From Symbiodinium natans (Eukaryota > Sar > Dinophyceae > Suessiales > Symbiodiniaceae): a stretch of 64,000 nt of DNA. Position 1 is the first letter of the stretch. Each line of letters starts with the position of its first letter. A program made the position numbers and the translations under genes. A model generated the notes under the pieces. It searched no databases and was not told the DNA's origin. It saw only the letters and a list, made by a program, of their open reading frames with translations. Below, piece by piece: positions 46,220-59,053 of the stretch. The stretch spans positions 62,001-126,000 of the forward strand of contig CAJNDS010002549.1 in assembly GCA_905221605.1 (NCBI GenBank), in the 5' to 3' direction.

Positions 46220-48228
46220 CACAGCACTCCCTTGGCTCCCGATTTCGTGGCACCTCATTGTGAGGCCACGTCGGTGGCTTTGCCATCGCCTCCCAGTCCA
46301 GATCTGAAGCCTTCAGAGCCCTCGCAACCAGATTGTCTCAGCCTTAGAACCTTGGAGTTGGAGCGGCTCAAAGAAATGCCAAGATCTGCAACTGTTCAGG
46401 GCTTCAGCGGAAGCAGCCACTCTCACTCCAATGTTTGCGTCGTAGGGCAAAGCCGTTGAATACACTGATAACACTCAGCATATGCGAGCTCATCTAACCT
46501 CGAGGCACGGCGGGTGCTAGTTCGTGGTCGGCTCAGCTTGCATACCTGCATCCAGATCGACCCAGCTCGCATCGTGGCTCATCGCCAATTCTGCACACTG
46601 TTGAAATCAGTGTGATGTGTTATCGATGTTCACTATTTCACTCCCTACCCAAGAGCAGCCCTTGCAACGGCTGCTTGAGCGAGCGGCGAGTGGTGATGCT
46701 TGAACGGAGGCCACCGCGGACGACGGGAGAGATCGCCAAGAAGTCTGGTGCCGGGGCCTGGGCCTCGCTCACGAAAGCGGCCTCAGGCAGGCATGATCGG
46801 GTTTGGGGTTTTTGCACCTAGGCCCTCAACTCTTAAACATCCCTAAAATGGTGAGCACTGCAAAAACCAGCTAAATCTTGGTCCGGCTGTTTCGACGTTC
46901 CCCTTTGCCAAACCTAAAGCATGCCTCGTAAGGCATCCGGCGCAAGCTTGACTCAGCTGGCTGACCTCCAGACACAGTGGGCCGACGGTGTTTTCTTGCC
47001 TGTTCCTGAATCTTGTGCTGACTGGGATGACCTGCGCCAGGATCCTACAGCAGCTTCGCGCTCAGACTCTGCAGACCTCTCTGCGTGCTTGTCTGTGCTG
47101 CCGCCTTGAGCATCTTCAAACATGTTGAACATATTTTTTAGCGTGTTGAGGCGGGATTTGCTGGTGGCTGCCATTCGGAAGGGTGCCCAGGCTGAGGCCG
47201 ACTTCCGGAGCAATTGCACAGAAGGGTCGCGAAGTGCTCTGCATGTCAAGCTCAGCTGCCCTTCTCTCTAAGTTGGACTTTCGAAAGGAGAAGGTGCTAA
47301 ACATGAAGGATGACTTGACACGTCCATGGCTCAGCAGCGGCGCTCTTGTGAGTTCAGTTTGCTGACAGCGACTCTGCTTGCGATCCAGTCATGCTCTGAT
47401 GCCAACCCCGGTGGCTCAACATATGGCCGGCAAAGAGCAGTGGCAGCCAGCGAATTGGATGCCCGAACTAACCACGTGGGGACACTACTAGATATGCCTT
47501 GAGTTCCATGACTAAGAGCTGGCCTTTCTACGTGGCTGCAAAAAGAGAATTCAGACAATCGAGGGATGTCAGCACATATCCAAGAGGGGAATCCCCCATG
47601 TCTGTTTGTTTTCAAAATGAGGAAAGGATGTCATCATCCACAACCTCAAGCAAGAGGTGGGAGTGCTCAAGAACGAGCAGGTCAACGTACAGCAGGATGG
47701 GGTGCATACATCAGCACCCGCCCATGAACCTTGCAGAATTTGTACCGTTATGTTCGCACCCCACCCGTGTCATACCCCACCCGTGTCATAAGATTCCAGT
47801 AAAGGAACGTTGGCTGATACAACCGAGACTTCCCCAAGACACTGTGAGCTACATGAATGCTGCGCGGATGTAGGTTGCTGTGAGAGGGGGGACAGGTTTA
47901 CTTCCACAACGTGCCCCTAATCGTGGCATCCCAAGTCTTGAAGAGGCTGCAATCGTGGCTTGCGCAGGAACTCCAGAACCAGAACCAGCTCTTTGAAAGC
48001 CAGCTGCAGCTGTTGCAGCGCATGCCTTGGAAACTACAGATCGGCTGTTCAATGACTTCAGCGGCACATTTGGCCGGTTCCGTATCGTGGGAGGCAGCAA
48101 CATCACGCGCAGCAGATGCAGCAGGCATCATTTGCCCGGCGCGTTTTTTTGCCCAAGCCTGTGTCTTGGACGGACAGGCGCAGCAGTGCCGCCAGCTCGA
48201 AGCAATGTTGCAGAGCCTCGGTTAACTT
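46220..48228 (+). CDS. Exons of an unknown protein with coiled-coil segments
   Basis: Four coding-like segments, perhaps one gene. About 46220-46459: Pro/Ser-rich then LSLRTLELERLKEMPRSATV, TGA at 46457. 46921-47109: ATG and 62 codons (MPRKASGASLTQLADLQTQW). 47627 to about 47770: coiled coil (DVIIHNLKQEVGVLKNEQVN). About 47911-48225: LKRLQSWLAQELQNQNQLFE, a Gln-rich coiled coil. In the last segment two other frames also look coding around 48030-48180, so an exon border or frame change lies there. No family recognised; a structural or scaffold protein is possible. Confidence 0.3.
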
Positions 48229-49900
48229 TGGAGCTGCGTGATGGTCCTGATGGTCTCACGATACAATGGTCTCACGATGTGGGGGGGACCTCGGCCACTG
48301 CAGGCGTGCGCAGCAGCCACCAGCGCAGGATGCGCCTTGGATCATCTTGGATCTCCTGTTTCAGGGAACCACAACTTAGGGGCTCCAAGGGGCTTTTGTA
48401 TTCTGTGCGCTTGCATGTGGTTTTGTTTCTGTTCTTGTGAGGCGGATGCATCCCCACTGTCTGATGCTCATGAGGTGAGCTTGCGGTGGGGCACTTAGAC
48501 GCATTCGCTGTTGAATCTGTTGTGAGTTCATGCACCAGTCTGGCTGGCTGAAGAGTGAGGTAGAGGAGCAAACGCTCAGCAAATGAGCCTTTGATGCTCA
48601 TGACGCCTTGAAGAGCACGAGACGCATCGAAGCGCTTCGTTGCCGACAGGCCAGGAAGGGCGCACTTGCACAGCCCATCAGCTCCTGCAAAGGCCTTCTA
48701 CTAAACTTGACCGAGATGTCAGAGTCAGATGCCAGGATATCCAGCGAAATGATTATTTTAATTCGTGCCTCCTCTGTAACTGTAAATGTGATTTATGTGC
48801 ATGCTCGGTGCTGCCTACAAGATGGGCATGCTTTTCATTCCTGTTCACTAGTTGATGAAACCAGGGGAGCACCGAGCCAATGATTGCACTGTACTTATAC
48901 TGAAGCTTGCATATGCCTGTTCTGACATGCCCGAGTCGTTGCATCAGAGTAGAAGACTCTGAGTCAAAGACTTGCCCTAAACCCGTGGACAAGGTGCTGA
49001 GCTGAAGTCTTTGGTGTCCTCTCCTTCCCCCCAAAACGTTGATGCACGTTCTGGCTGTGCTTCAAGCCGCAGTGCCTGGTGTGGCTCTGAGTTTGTGCAA
49101 AGCAGGACATGAGCACATGCTGCCCAAGCCAAACAATCAGTGCCGATCAGTAAGTGACCGGGGGCGATGTCCTGCCCATCATCAAACTCATGTCAGCGTT
49201 GTACAGCCCACGCGCTACGACCGCAATAACAGCAGAGCATGCAACATACTGGGGTGCATGTCACCGCATTCGGTCTCGGATTGAATGGCACGCCCCAGCC
49301 GGGACAGCAGGGTGCCAGTGTCCCTTGGTGTGTTCACTGTTTATGTACTGCTTGCGTCAAGTCTGCTTGGCATTCTTCTAGTGCCCCTCATCCGATCATC
49401 AGAGTGGTTACGATCACGTCTTGCCAATTTGTGAGGTAATGAGCAGCGCTCCCGATGAGGCTTTGTTTGAGCTTTGCTGCGTGTAACATTGGGGGGGGCT
49501 GCTCGTTGTCCAACCTCCGGGAGGCGTGGCCTGCTGATGCCAAAGACGGGTGGCTGGGCTCAACACACATCGTGCAAGAGTATACTGAGTAGACTTTCGA
49601 AGCAGCCCCCTCCCCCGCCCCCACTTGCAAATACAATTCTCAACGCGAAAGCAAGAAAGACCCAAAATGCGATTCCTTACGCCATCATTACGCTAAGTCG
49701 CATGAGGCAACCTTCTGCAGATGGCAGGGCCCTCGTCTGCGCGATGCAGTGTCGTGGCAGTGGTCCCGCTGGCACCGCTCCTCGATCCCAGGCCAGTCCA
49801 ACGAAACGGACGAAGGCTTGCACCAGGAGAGGCGGATGCAAAGGAAAGTGTAGCTGTGGATTGCCGACGGCCGACTTTGGCTGCTGGCACAAGTTCTTAG
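48229..49900. other. No supported gene
   Basis: Short ORFs only; no motifs, repeats or convincing exons seen. Confidence 0.4.
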
Positions 49901-51612
49901 CATGTTCGGCGGGCCCAATGGCAGGAGCTGATGGAGCGACAGGCTGTCATCCGGCGACAGCAAGGCGAGTATGTTCGGCAAGACAGCAAGAAATCAAGAA
50001 CAGCGAAGCAGCTTGTGACCCAAGGTGAAAACTTCTTGCTGGCCACGCAGGCAGCTTGACGAACCCTGTACAGTAGTCTTTGCGCATACCTTCTGGGATC
50101 TTCTGGGCTGGGGAGGTAAAGCAGCTGGAGCAGCAGATCATGGATGCCAGCAAAGATGCACGCTTGCTTAGCCAGCACAGAGAAATGTGACAGACCGGCC
50201 GGGATTGCATCGGCTTTTGGAAACATGCAGTGTTTGGCCTGGCAAGGCCCAAGCATGTTCTTCTCAGTCCGCTCCTCAGACTTTCGACTTCTCGGCCCCG
50301 GAAGACGTTGGCTTCCCAAAGCCGAGGCTGGCCCAGGTCCTGCAGCTCATGGACAGCACTGGTGGCCGGGTGCCGCTGAAGGGTGAGGCCGGGAGAGAGG
50401 GGAAAGAAGAGTGGAAAGGAGAGGAAAGGAGAGGGACAGGAGAGGGAAAGTAGAGAGAAGGAGAGGTACCGATCAGGGGCCCACGGAAGAGGCATAGTTC
50501 AGACGTCAGAGAAACTGCAGCACAGGTGGACCGTGCCCGTGCCCTTGTGACAGCAGCCCGCCGTGTGAGGCTCAATTTCTGAGCACCACCGCAAGCCAGG
50601 TGAAGAGATGTGCAGAGTGTCACGCCGAGGAACCATTCGCCGCGTTGCCTGTTGGTCCTCTGACGATCGGCTTGAGCTCCACAGCACACGCAGAGACAGC
50701 ACTCAAGCTGATGCCTCAGCACAACGGCTCCTGACGCGTCAGCTTACCAGCTTACAGCCTGCCCTCCCAGGGAAGTGCCGCTTTGGCTTCCGTTCATTCG
50801 AACCTGCTGCCACCTCAATGCTCCTGTCCCCGTGAATTCTTCTTGTTCCAGATGAACATGTGATCCCCTCAGGCCCCGCAATGCTGCGTCGGACAGGTGG
50901 AGTGAGTTAGGGCAGTTGGGAAACTTCACGGCCGCGCGTTCACCAGATCCGCCTTCATGCCGCTAGGCGGCCGTCTCCCCATGGAAGACCACGTGCCGCT
51001 CTGCTCAAGGGATTCCTTCTGCACTTGAATTTGAGAGAGGTCATCATGCGAACCTCCTGCGGAGACATTCCGAGACCCTTAGCCCTTTACGTCGTTCCCA
51101 CACTCGGCCCAAACACAGTCCAACGCATTCCATCTCTTCTGTTGTGATTGTTCCCTGTGGTGCTACATTGCTACATTGCTACATCTCTTGGCCAGTCCCC
51201 ACGGGGAGATGCACCTGTGCCCACACAGCCCGGACCTTAGCTGCAAGCGTTGTGGTGGAGGCTTCGCCTCTCTAAGCATCTTCGCATCATGGTGTTTTTC
51301 GTGCAAATATACAGCTTGATGCCAGCGTCGAGGGGCCCCGTGCGAGGCCTTATAGGGCTCGTGGAACATGTTTGGCTGAGGTTGGCTGCTTCAGCAGTTG
51401 CTGCCCTCGGGGAGGTGTCCATCTCAGAGTTGTGCCGGTGCCAGGCGCCTGGCTTCCTTTTGAGCTGGCTGAAGTCCTGTGGCTCAAGGTTGATGGCAAA
51501 CCTTATGCCAACGGCACGCCTCCGACAGCTGCAGGCAGATATAGCACTGCGGTGGCGACGGGCGTGCGTAGTGCGGCTATGGCAACTGGAGACTCACTGA
51601 GCCTACTGAGCC
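49901..51612 (+). CDS. Exons of an unknown protein
   Basis: 49901-50050 after AG encodes VRRAQWQELMERQAVIRRQQ and a Lys/Arg-rich helix, ending at a GC donor. It joins in phase to 50268-50382 (TFDFSAPEDVGFPKPRLAQV, then LQLMDSTGGRVPLK), which ends at GTGAGG. A later segment, about 51428-51612, encodes VPVPGAWLPFELAEVLWLKV and ANGTPPTAAGRYSTAVATG. Codon bias is strong in all three. They may be one gene; no domain recognised. Confidence 0.4.
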
Positions 51613-51749
51613 GGTTCGGACTATGTAACGGAGTATAACGGAGCATAGCGGAGTGTAAGCGGAGTGTCAGGGAGTGTAACGGAAAAAAAGCGGAGTATGC
51701 TCCAGTCAGTGACTCCAGGATCGGCCAGCAGATCGCTCTCTGAAGCGCG

Positions 51750-52318
51750 GCCCGCCGCAAGGCAAGTCGAGGTGCAGCAGTCGGAAGGCCGCATTCTTTC
51801 TTCCGTGTCGCAGGCCCAAGGCATTGGCGAAGGACACACTGCAAGACTGCAAGATGCACCAAGTTGGCCTCCATGTCATGAAACGCCCTATGCCGTCATA
51901 TGTCTCGGCCTGCCGCCAATCCAGTCCTGTGAGGAGAGGGGCAGACGGAACCGAGACAGAGTTGATGCCTTAGACTGATGCAGCCCTTGATGCCTTAGAC
52001 TGATGCAGCCCTGGAGAGAGGTCAACTCTGGAGGAGCGACTGAGGTCGAAAGCGTTCCCTCCTCAATCTCCAACTCTCCGAACTGGTGCAGTGATATGTT
52101 GTGGAGTGCAAAGGGAGTGCCAATCGAGTGAAAGCGAGCCTGACACTCGAGTCTTGCTTTGCTGAGGCACTCGCGACAGGGGGCCAGGTGCTAATTGCAC
52201 TTACTGACTTAACTTGGCTGAATGCAACAGTGACGCAAGTTCAGATGCCTGCGCCAACTGCTGCATTTGCTTCTTTCACTGCCCATCGCTATGCATCGCC
52301 AGCCTTTAGGCAGTAGAT
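51750..52318 (+). CDS. Two coding-like segments, unknown
   Basis: About 51750-51900 encodes QVEVQQSEGRILSSVSQAQG; about 52101-52318 encodes LTLESCFAEALATGGQVLIA. Both are weakly supported by codon use only. Confidence 0.2.
51962..52011. repeat. Perfect 25-bp tandem duplication
   Basis: A 25-bp unit beginning TTGATGCCTTAGACTGATGC is present twice head to tail (51962-51986 and 51987-52011). Confidence 0.95.
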
Positions 52319-53156
52319 TCAAGGGATGGCATCCGAACTTGAGAAGTTTGAAATAGGGAGCAGATAGTCGCAACTGCAGTGTACGAGCCATTAACCGAAC
52401 ATGGTATGGGACAAACACAATCGGAGATGTTTGGCTAAAACTTATGGCTGCGCATGTCAGATAACCTTACGTAGCTGCATTCGGCTGAAAGATGCTTCAA
52501 GCCCTAAGCCAGAGCAGTGCCAAAAGTATCGTCAGAAAGTCCTGTGGCATGCATCTGCACATCCTTCGAGACGGAGTTACATGCATCTTGAGGAAGGCTG
52601 CCGCCAAGCTGCATTGGTGGACCTGGATGTTTCCAATTGTGTGGGCTGGTGCGCATGAGCATGATGAGGTGCCACCTCACCTCATCACGCTCCTGGGCCG
52701 TTCCTTCCGCATGGCGTGAGGGTGGCGCCATGGAAGCTGCCACGCCGTGGGTGGCACCAGGTCCTTGCAGGCACGCGTTTCCTGCGCTTCCTGTGCTCTG
52801 CGTGGCTTCCTGGTGCTTGGCTGCTCATTGCTCATTGTGCAGCTTCGGTGTTGCAGTGTTGCATCAATTTCCTTCCTGCGCTATACACAGGAGCAGTGCC
52901 TGCGGCGTTCATAGTGTCTGGTTGCCTGCGCAGGCGGGTGTCCTGCTTTGCTACTTTTGAGCTTCTGTGCCCCGCCAGGTTCATAGCGAGTCCTTCCCTT
53001 TTAGTGGCTCAGTGACATACCGCAGAGAGTCAGAAAGCAGCAACATTCTGGGAAGGACCTCCAGGGACTCCAGGTCTGTGCGGCGACGGCAGGGTGGTGA
53101 GCAGGCACATCAGGGGAAGCAAGGATCCAGCCGGGGGTGGGCTCACTGTGTTCCAG

Positions 53157-53490
53157 GCCGTGATAGCAGACGTCGAGGAGGCCGTGGTGCACCTCAATGC
53201 CCTCAAGAAGACAGTATTCTCAGTAATCTCTCATCTCTTGTAGTCAATTGTAGTCGCTCCGCTCCATCATCCGTATCCTTGACCTCCATGACTCATGACG
53301 GATAATTCGCGCATGCACCGGCGCTGCTTCATGGCTTTGGGCAGTCTAGTCCATCGAATGTAAACAGCAGATGACACCACGCGACTTGGAGGAGCTCACC
53401 GATGGTGACTACTGCGTGCTGGCTCTAGACACTGAGGGGGAGGATGCTCTGATATGCTTTGGACGCTTTCGTACGCTTTCCGAAGTTAGG
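53157..53490 (+). CDS. Terminal exon and a following first exon, unknown proteins
   Basis: 53157-53243 after AG encodes AVIADVEEAVVHLNALKKTV and stops at TAG, a likely 3' exon. At 53371 an ATG opens MTPRDLEELTDGDYCVLALD and EGEDALICFGRFRTLSEVR, a likely first exon of the next gene. Both have coding-like codons. Function unknown. The 130-bp gap between them would be very short intergenic DNA, so they might also be one gene with alternative reading. Confidence 0.3.
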
Positions 53491-55077
53491 CAACGCTGGG
53501 GGTTGAGGGGCCCAGCTATATAGATCAATGCAGTGAATTGCCTCCAGGAGTGGACCAAAGTGGGCTTGGATGCAAACAAACGACTACGAGACACAAGTTT
53601 GGCAGTCCCGGAGCTGCATTCAAGGTATTTGAGGCTGAGAAGGTTCGGAAAGCAGCAGTGTGAAGGCCACAATCAATAGCTGTTGAAAGGAAGTGAACCT
53701 TTGCCTTTTTTAGGTGGTTATGAGCCCCGTTCTAGTGAGCCAGCTGATGCGAGACCATCAAGAGACCATCAAGAGACCATCAAGACCCACACGGGGCGTA
53801 CACCAGCACATTATGTGGGGAACGTGTCCTAGGTCATCAATTATGTCCTCCCTATCGTTGGACCAGCTGTTGCGTGGCTCGGTGGGCATTCTTGACCGCA
53901 AAGCACCGGGCAATAGCCTAGCTGTGCCTTGCTGCATCGTAGATGCTGCGCAGCCTCGTGCCTCTGGACTCTCTTGACTCTAGGAGCTCTGTGTCTTGAG
54001 GTTCTGGCAGTGGAGGAACATCCTGCAATTGTGCCTCAGCTTAATTCGGGGAGAAGAGTGGGAGAAGAACGTAAGATCTTGACATGGTTGAGAGGAGCCA
54101 TATCGTGCTGGGTGACGAGCGCCAGCTGTTGGAGCTCATGCAGGACATCCGGCATGAGTCATGCGTCACACAACAGAGTCCATGTAGAAGCCCTCAGTTG
54201 AACGGCAGAGTCCAGTTCGAAATGGACAGGTCACGTTGACTCCTGCCACGAACGGCATCGCCCGCTACCGAAAGTGTCCCGGGACCCTTGTGGGCTCTCA
54301 TAGGTCATAGGATATGGGTGCATGTCCAATCTGAACGATTGTCATGGCTCAGGTCATTTCCTCGCTGTCCATAGCCTTTGGCACCTTGACTTCGCTTACG
54401 ATTTCATCCCTGCGCCAGAGGCAGAAGGAAATCCGGTACCTTGGCGCATTGTGACACGTTGAGGGTCTTTGGCGGTGGAGGTGCTTCTTTCAGGCAGTGA
54501 GTGTCTGCATGGGTAGTTCGGAACTTAAACTCGATACCTTCGTGAATCGTGCCACTGCAAAGGCAATATCTGAACAAGGAGGTGCGGAAGTGCTCAAGTT
54601 GCGCTTGCAGCTTCACAGCCCCGTGCCTGTGCGAGTTTGATCATGCGGGCAGGCTTGTGAGATTCGGATGCTCCAGGCCAATCTGAATCGGCCTAGCGGC
54701 CTAACAGAGGCCTTGCATACTGATGCGTCGTGTCGACCTGCAGCAGGCGCTGCTGCTCGCAAGCTACCGTCGGAAGCCCGTGCAGTAGTTACAGGTATCT
54801 ACAAGGTTCATCAGGCTGTGTCGAGTCTGACAGTGCTGTGCTTCCCGAAGGCCAAGCAGACAACCCGCTGCCTGGCACAGGCGCGCTGCCGGTTGGCATC
54901 TTCGATTCGAAGGTGGGTGTTGGGTGCCTGAGCCCAGCAGATTCCACACAGGCCCAGCCAATCGCTGCGACACCTTGATGTGCCTGCGCTGCTTGGAGCT
55001 GCTCCACATGTACGCGGCACCGTCCTCTGAAGGGGTTTGTCTTTCTTGTGTTGGTGTGTGTCTGCGCTTGTGTGCAG
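53491..55077. other. No clearly supported gene
   Basis: A short tandem repeat of GAGACCATCAA (three copies, about 53752-53787) and an ORF (53714-53977) with some coding-like codons (LSLDQLLRGSVGILDRKA). Exons linked to the terminal exon at 55078 may be hidden here. Confidence 0.3.
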
Positions 55078-55316
55078 TCGCGCAGGCACGGGTATATTCT
55101 GAATCCACCTCAGATGCGGACCTCGAAGCCCTCCGGCGACAGATCGTGTGGGCCCGCAAGTGTTGTCCTTCTGGCGGTCACTCGGTGGGGCTGGGTGTCG
55201 CCAGGCCTGACACGGAGCTGCTCGGGGTCTTGGATTACCTGACGCTGACCACAGGAGCCGCGACCTTCTCGGCGCCGCCCCCAAAAAACGGTCACGAGAG
55301 TGCAGTGTCAACCTGA
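55078..55316 (+). CDS. Terminal exon of an unknown gene
   Basis: After an AG acceptor the frame encodes about 79 residues (ARVYSESTSDADLEALRRQI; GLGVARPDTELLGVLDYLTL) to a TGA at 55314-55316. Very G/C-rich third positions make coding likely. No family recognised. Confidence 0.4.
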
Positions 55317-56979
55317 CGCCTCCGGCGCTCGCATATCTCGCATTGCCTTGGTCCTTTCTGGAAGCTTTTCGAGGCCATGACGCTCCGGGATAACGTGGCC
55401 ATGAGCGTTTCGAGGCTCAACGACTTCCGGTCTGAGCGTCTCTCCTCCATCAACACAGCGCATTGTGCTCAGCATGGAACAAGCAAGTTGTGGGTTTGTG
55501 ACGGGTTCCAATCAAAAGACTGGGGGCCTTTGTGACACCACTTGCAACTGCACCCCTCAGCTCAGGTTTCCGCTCCTTCACTGGGCCGGGGCCACGTTTC
55601 GGTCGTTGACCCTCGAAAATTTTATGTGCAGAAACAGGAATCCTGATCTTGAGCAGAACCCAAATCCTGAAAATCCTGAGGTAATCCTGGCCCTTCTGGC
55701 CTCCTCCATATCGATTTGCTTCCTGATCGAGGCCTGGGCCCCTGATGCATCTTGATGTTCTATGTCTTACCGCCAGTAAGAGCAGATGGCATGTACCGAG
55801 ATTAGATCTTTCTGGAGATAGCAGCCGGCAACACCCCGCAGCAATTCCACGCGAAACGTAGGAGATGTTGCATCGTGTTTCCCCTCTCTCGGCCGCCGCC
55901 TTCTGTTCCGTGGTTAATTTCCGTGGTCACTACTCGCTATCTCAGCCATTGTGCAGAATCCGCAAAAAAACACACTGGTGCCCAACATCCCGCATTGAAC
56001 CCGCTGGTGCCCGAAATCCCGCATTGCTACGGTGGGTGGCAAACATCCATCACGATGACGATGCCGGGCGGTGGTGGTGCAGAGGACGACGCAACAACAG
56101 CACACAACATCATACAACAGCCACTACGACGATGCGATGGCCACGGCCGTGACCAGCACGACGATGCCTGCGGCGGTGGTGGCGGTGAGGACGACGTTAA
56201 AGCGCGCGCGGATGTTTAGCGCTTGCGCTTGCGTCGTTTTCCAACACCTATTGATGAGCCTATCCTTGCCCACCTGCTGTCCTGAGGTGCCGTGCTGCCT
56301 GCTGTCTGCTCTGTCTTTAAACGCAACCCGGTTGTCGGATGGCGGAACTTTGAGCCTCCATAGGGCGCTGTGCGAATCAATCCAAAAAGCCAAAGCACAG
56401 AAGAATGAAAGATGTACATTGCCTATGGGCTATTGCATGACACGGCCCTGGCATGCTTCATTTAAAGCTCATTCCATGACAGTTGCCCCGACTTTCTTAT
56501 TGAAGTCCGCATTCTGGTACGGTTACTAGAGGCTCTCCGGCCTTGCTTCCTGAAAGGCCCTTGCCAAATCTTTGCCAACCTGCTGTGTCAAGTAGGAGGG
56601 CTGCAAGTGTCTGCTCGCCTGCTGTCCTGGGCCCTTCACTTGCATGTTGCGCACATGGTGCGCTTGGATGCACATTGGGCTTTGACAGCCGTACCAAAAG
56701 TCTAAAAAAACCCCACTCAGCCCCGCTTGTCGGGTGTGGGGGACTCTTGAGCCTATGGATATCATTGTATGCTGACAGCGCCAAGCTCCCCAGCCCTGTG
56801 ATCCCCCGCACCTGGCCCAGGTCGACCAGTCCGAAGGCCGATTCCTGGCCGAGCGCCCCGAGGATTCGACCCGACGGGAGCCCCAATCGAAGGAAGGCAT
56901 ATCCAGGCATATGTGATTGGGGCTCACGTGGGTTCTCGCTTCAGCACTCTACTTCGTAGCACACAGAGTTCATACGTAG
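55317..56979. other. No supported gene
   Basis: ORFs here come partly from ACG/ATG-rich low-complexity sequence (56050-56200). Nothing recognised. Confidence 0.4.
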
Positions 56980-57164
56980 GCGTACCATCACCGACCGAGT
57001 GTGCTGGGTTGTGGGCGACGCGATGTGGCACGAGTTGTATGCATGCTTGCAAGGACCACAGCCGGCTTTCGCCCATCTAGAATCAACAAAAGTCGTTCAG
57101 GCTGCTAAACCCAAAGAAGACGTGGGCGTTCTTGTTCAGAAGTACCTTCGCCCACCCTGTGCAA
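56980..57164 (+). CDS. Exon of an unknown protein
   Basis: After AG at 56978-56979, about 61 codons (RTITDRVCWVVGDAMWHELY; VVQAAKPKEDVGVLVQKYL) end at a consensus GTGAGT donor. Function unknown. Confidence 0.4.
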
Positions 57165-59053
57165 GTGAGTCGAAGCCCCAAACTGCTGAAACCGCTGAAG
57201 CTGCTGAGGCCTGCGGTTGGTGTTCACGATCATGGTGGGATCTTTCTGCGGTTTGACAGCGCTTTGCGCAGATCTGAATGACCTCTTCCGCGGCCCGGGC
57301 CTCACATAGCACAGGGTTGCGTATCAGTGTCTGCTTGTAGGGAATCAAGGTGATGATGTAGCTTAAGTAGTCATTGTAGATGAGGCAGCTTCAACGTGAC
57401 CGAAAGCGCCGCTCAGATGAGCGTTGTGCAGGAGGCTGCCAAAGGGGTATGCTGCAAGATCAACTCCTAACCAATCCAGGCCCTAAGCGGCTCCCGAGCC
57501 CCATGGCAAACAATTGTAACACACTGCTTCAAAGAAAGCGAGCTTCGCCTCATGCACTTGCTTGCGGGTTGCAGTCGTTGTTCTCAAAGGTGCTCCGGCT
57601 TGAAAACAGCCAGCTCCGACGTGGCCTGGAGGCTGGTGGCTTAAGACTGTGTGAAGACTTGGGGTTCCGGATGCAGAACGTGACGAGTCTTGAGTCTTGG
57701 GTTTCAAGTTCGGGACTGTTGTTCTCGTTCTGCTCGTGGCCTAGGTTTGGTATTTAGGCAGATTCAAGGTGTGTGCGACGCCCTAGGAGCGCTGCACATG
57801 AAGCTCTGAGCCTGTGAGGATGTTTTTAAAGTCCAGGCGGATCTAGGCGGTTCGCTCTCTGGGTCTGGCTGCCGCGCGTTTCGACAACGCGGAAGATGGT
57901 GGCCAGTAAGATTTTCCATCAACATTCCTGTGCAGCTATGCATGCCGTTCCCTTTGGGATCCTTAGGATTGTCTCACCGCCAAGCGCAGACCCTCGAAAT
58001 GCTTCGGATCTCCGAAAAGCGTGGAAACCGTGGGCCGCCTGTTCGCCTTTCCCGGCCGAGGTGATCACGCACCTGCAGGGATCTTAGTAGCGAGGTTCCG
58101 TTCCACAGCGCTGCCGCGCACAGCAGAAAACCCTTAAGGACCTAGAGATGGATTCAGATGGGTCTGCTAGCATACTCGACCATGTGCCCCTGATTCTGTA
58201 CGCCTTGCCTGCAGTGTTGCTGAAGTGCGGGCACTGTCGGCTTCTCCGGAAAGTCCTCTAAGTCTTCCTCTCCTGGGGGGCTTAGGGCTTAGAACCCTGA
58301 ATGCCACAAAGCAAAGCCCCTGCCTCAAGGCCGACTCGGGAGCGCAGACGGCTCTTAGAGAAGAGCTTGCGGAGGCCTTTCGAAAGATTTAGGAGAGAGG
58401 TGCTCAGAGCGTCCGGCTACTGGACAGGTCCAAAAGCACTTTGCACGACAGCCGAGACCTTGTTCCTCCTGGTACAACCAGTTCTCCATGATAGGCAGGA
58501 GGGAGAGCCGAGGCATCGGACCATCGGACCGGGCTGAATTTTGCAACTCGAGGTCTTCCGAGGTGTAGAAAAAAAAAGGAACTTCTGCCTTCCATGGCAA
58601 GCTCAGGCGCGAACTCCTCTTGCGGGCTGTACGGAGAGGTGCTCAGCTGGAGGCTCTGGGGCTCATGCTCTGAGAGGGTGTGAAGTCAAAACAGTTTTAG
58701 AAGCTTCTGTAGGGTCTACCCGAGTCTTCCCGAGTCTCCCCGAGTCTTCCCGAGTCTACCCGAGTCTACCCGAGTCTTCCCGAGTCTACCCGAGTCTACC
58801 CTCGGTCAGGACGCGCTCAGCACGTCGAAGGACGAAACAACCAGGAAGGATGACGTGGCCTTAGCCGGTTAGACAGGCAGTCCGAAGAAGCGAGTCGGCC
58901 CCCTTTGCTTTGGAAGCTTCACAAGTAGTTTTGAGCAGTTTCTCGAGGTTAGATAACATTCCCCTCCCTCCCTCACTGAAGCTTTGTGTGTTGTTTTTCC
59001 ACTGGCGTTTTCTGATTCAGCCGACTCCTTCAGTTTGAAACTTGCTTTCCGAG
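57165..59053. other. No supported gene; contains a minisatellite
   Basis: Only short ORFs without motifs apart from the decamer array at 58721-58800. Confidence 0.4.
58721..58800. repeat. Decamer minisatellite (CGAGTCTWCC)x8
   Basis: Eight head-to-tail copies of CGAGTCTACC / CGAGTCTTCC / CGAGTCTCCC, with one degenerate copy to the left. Confidence 0.95.
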
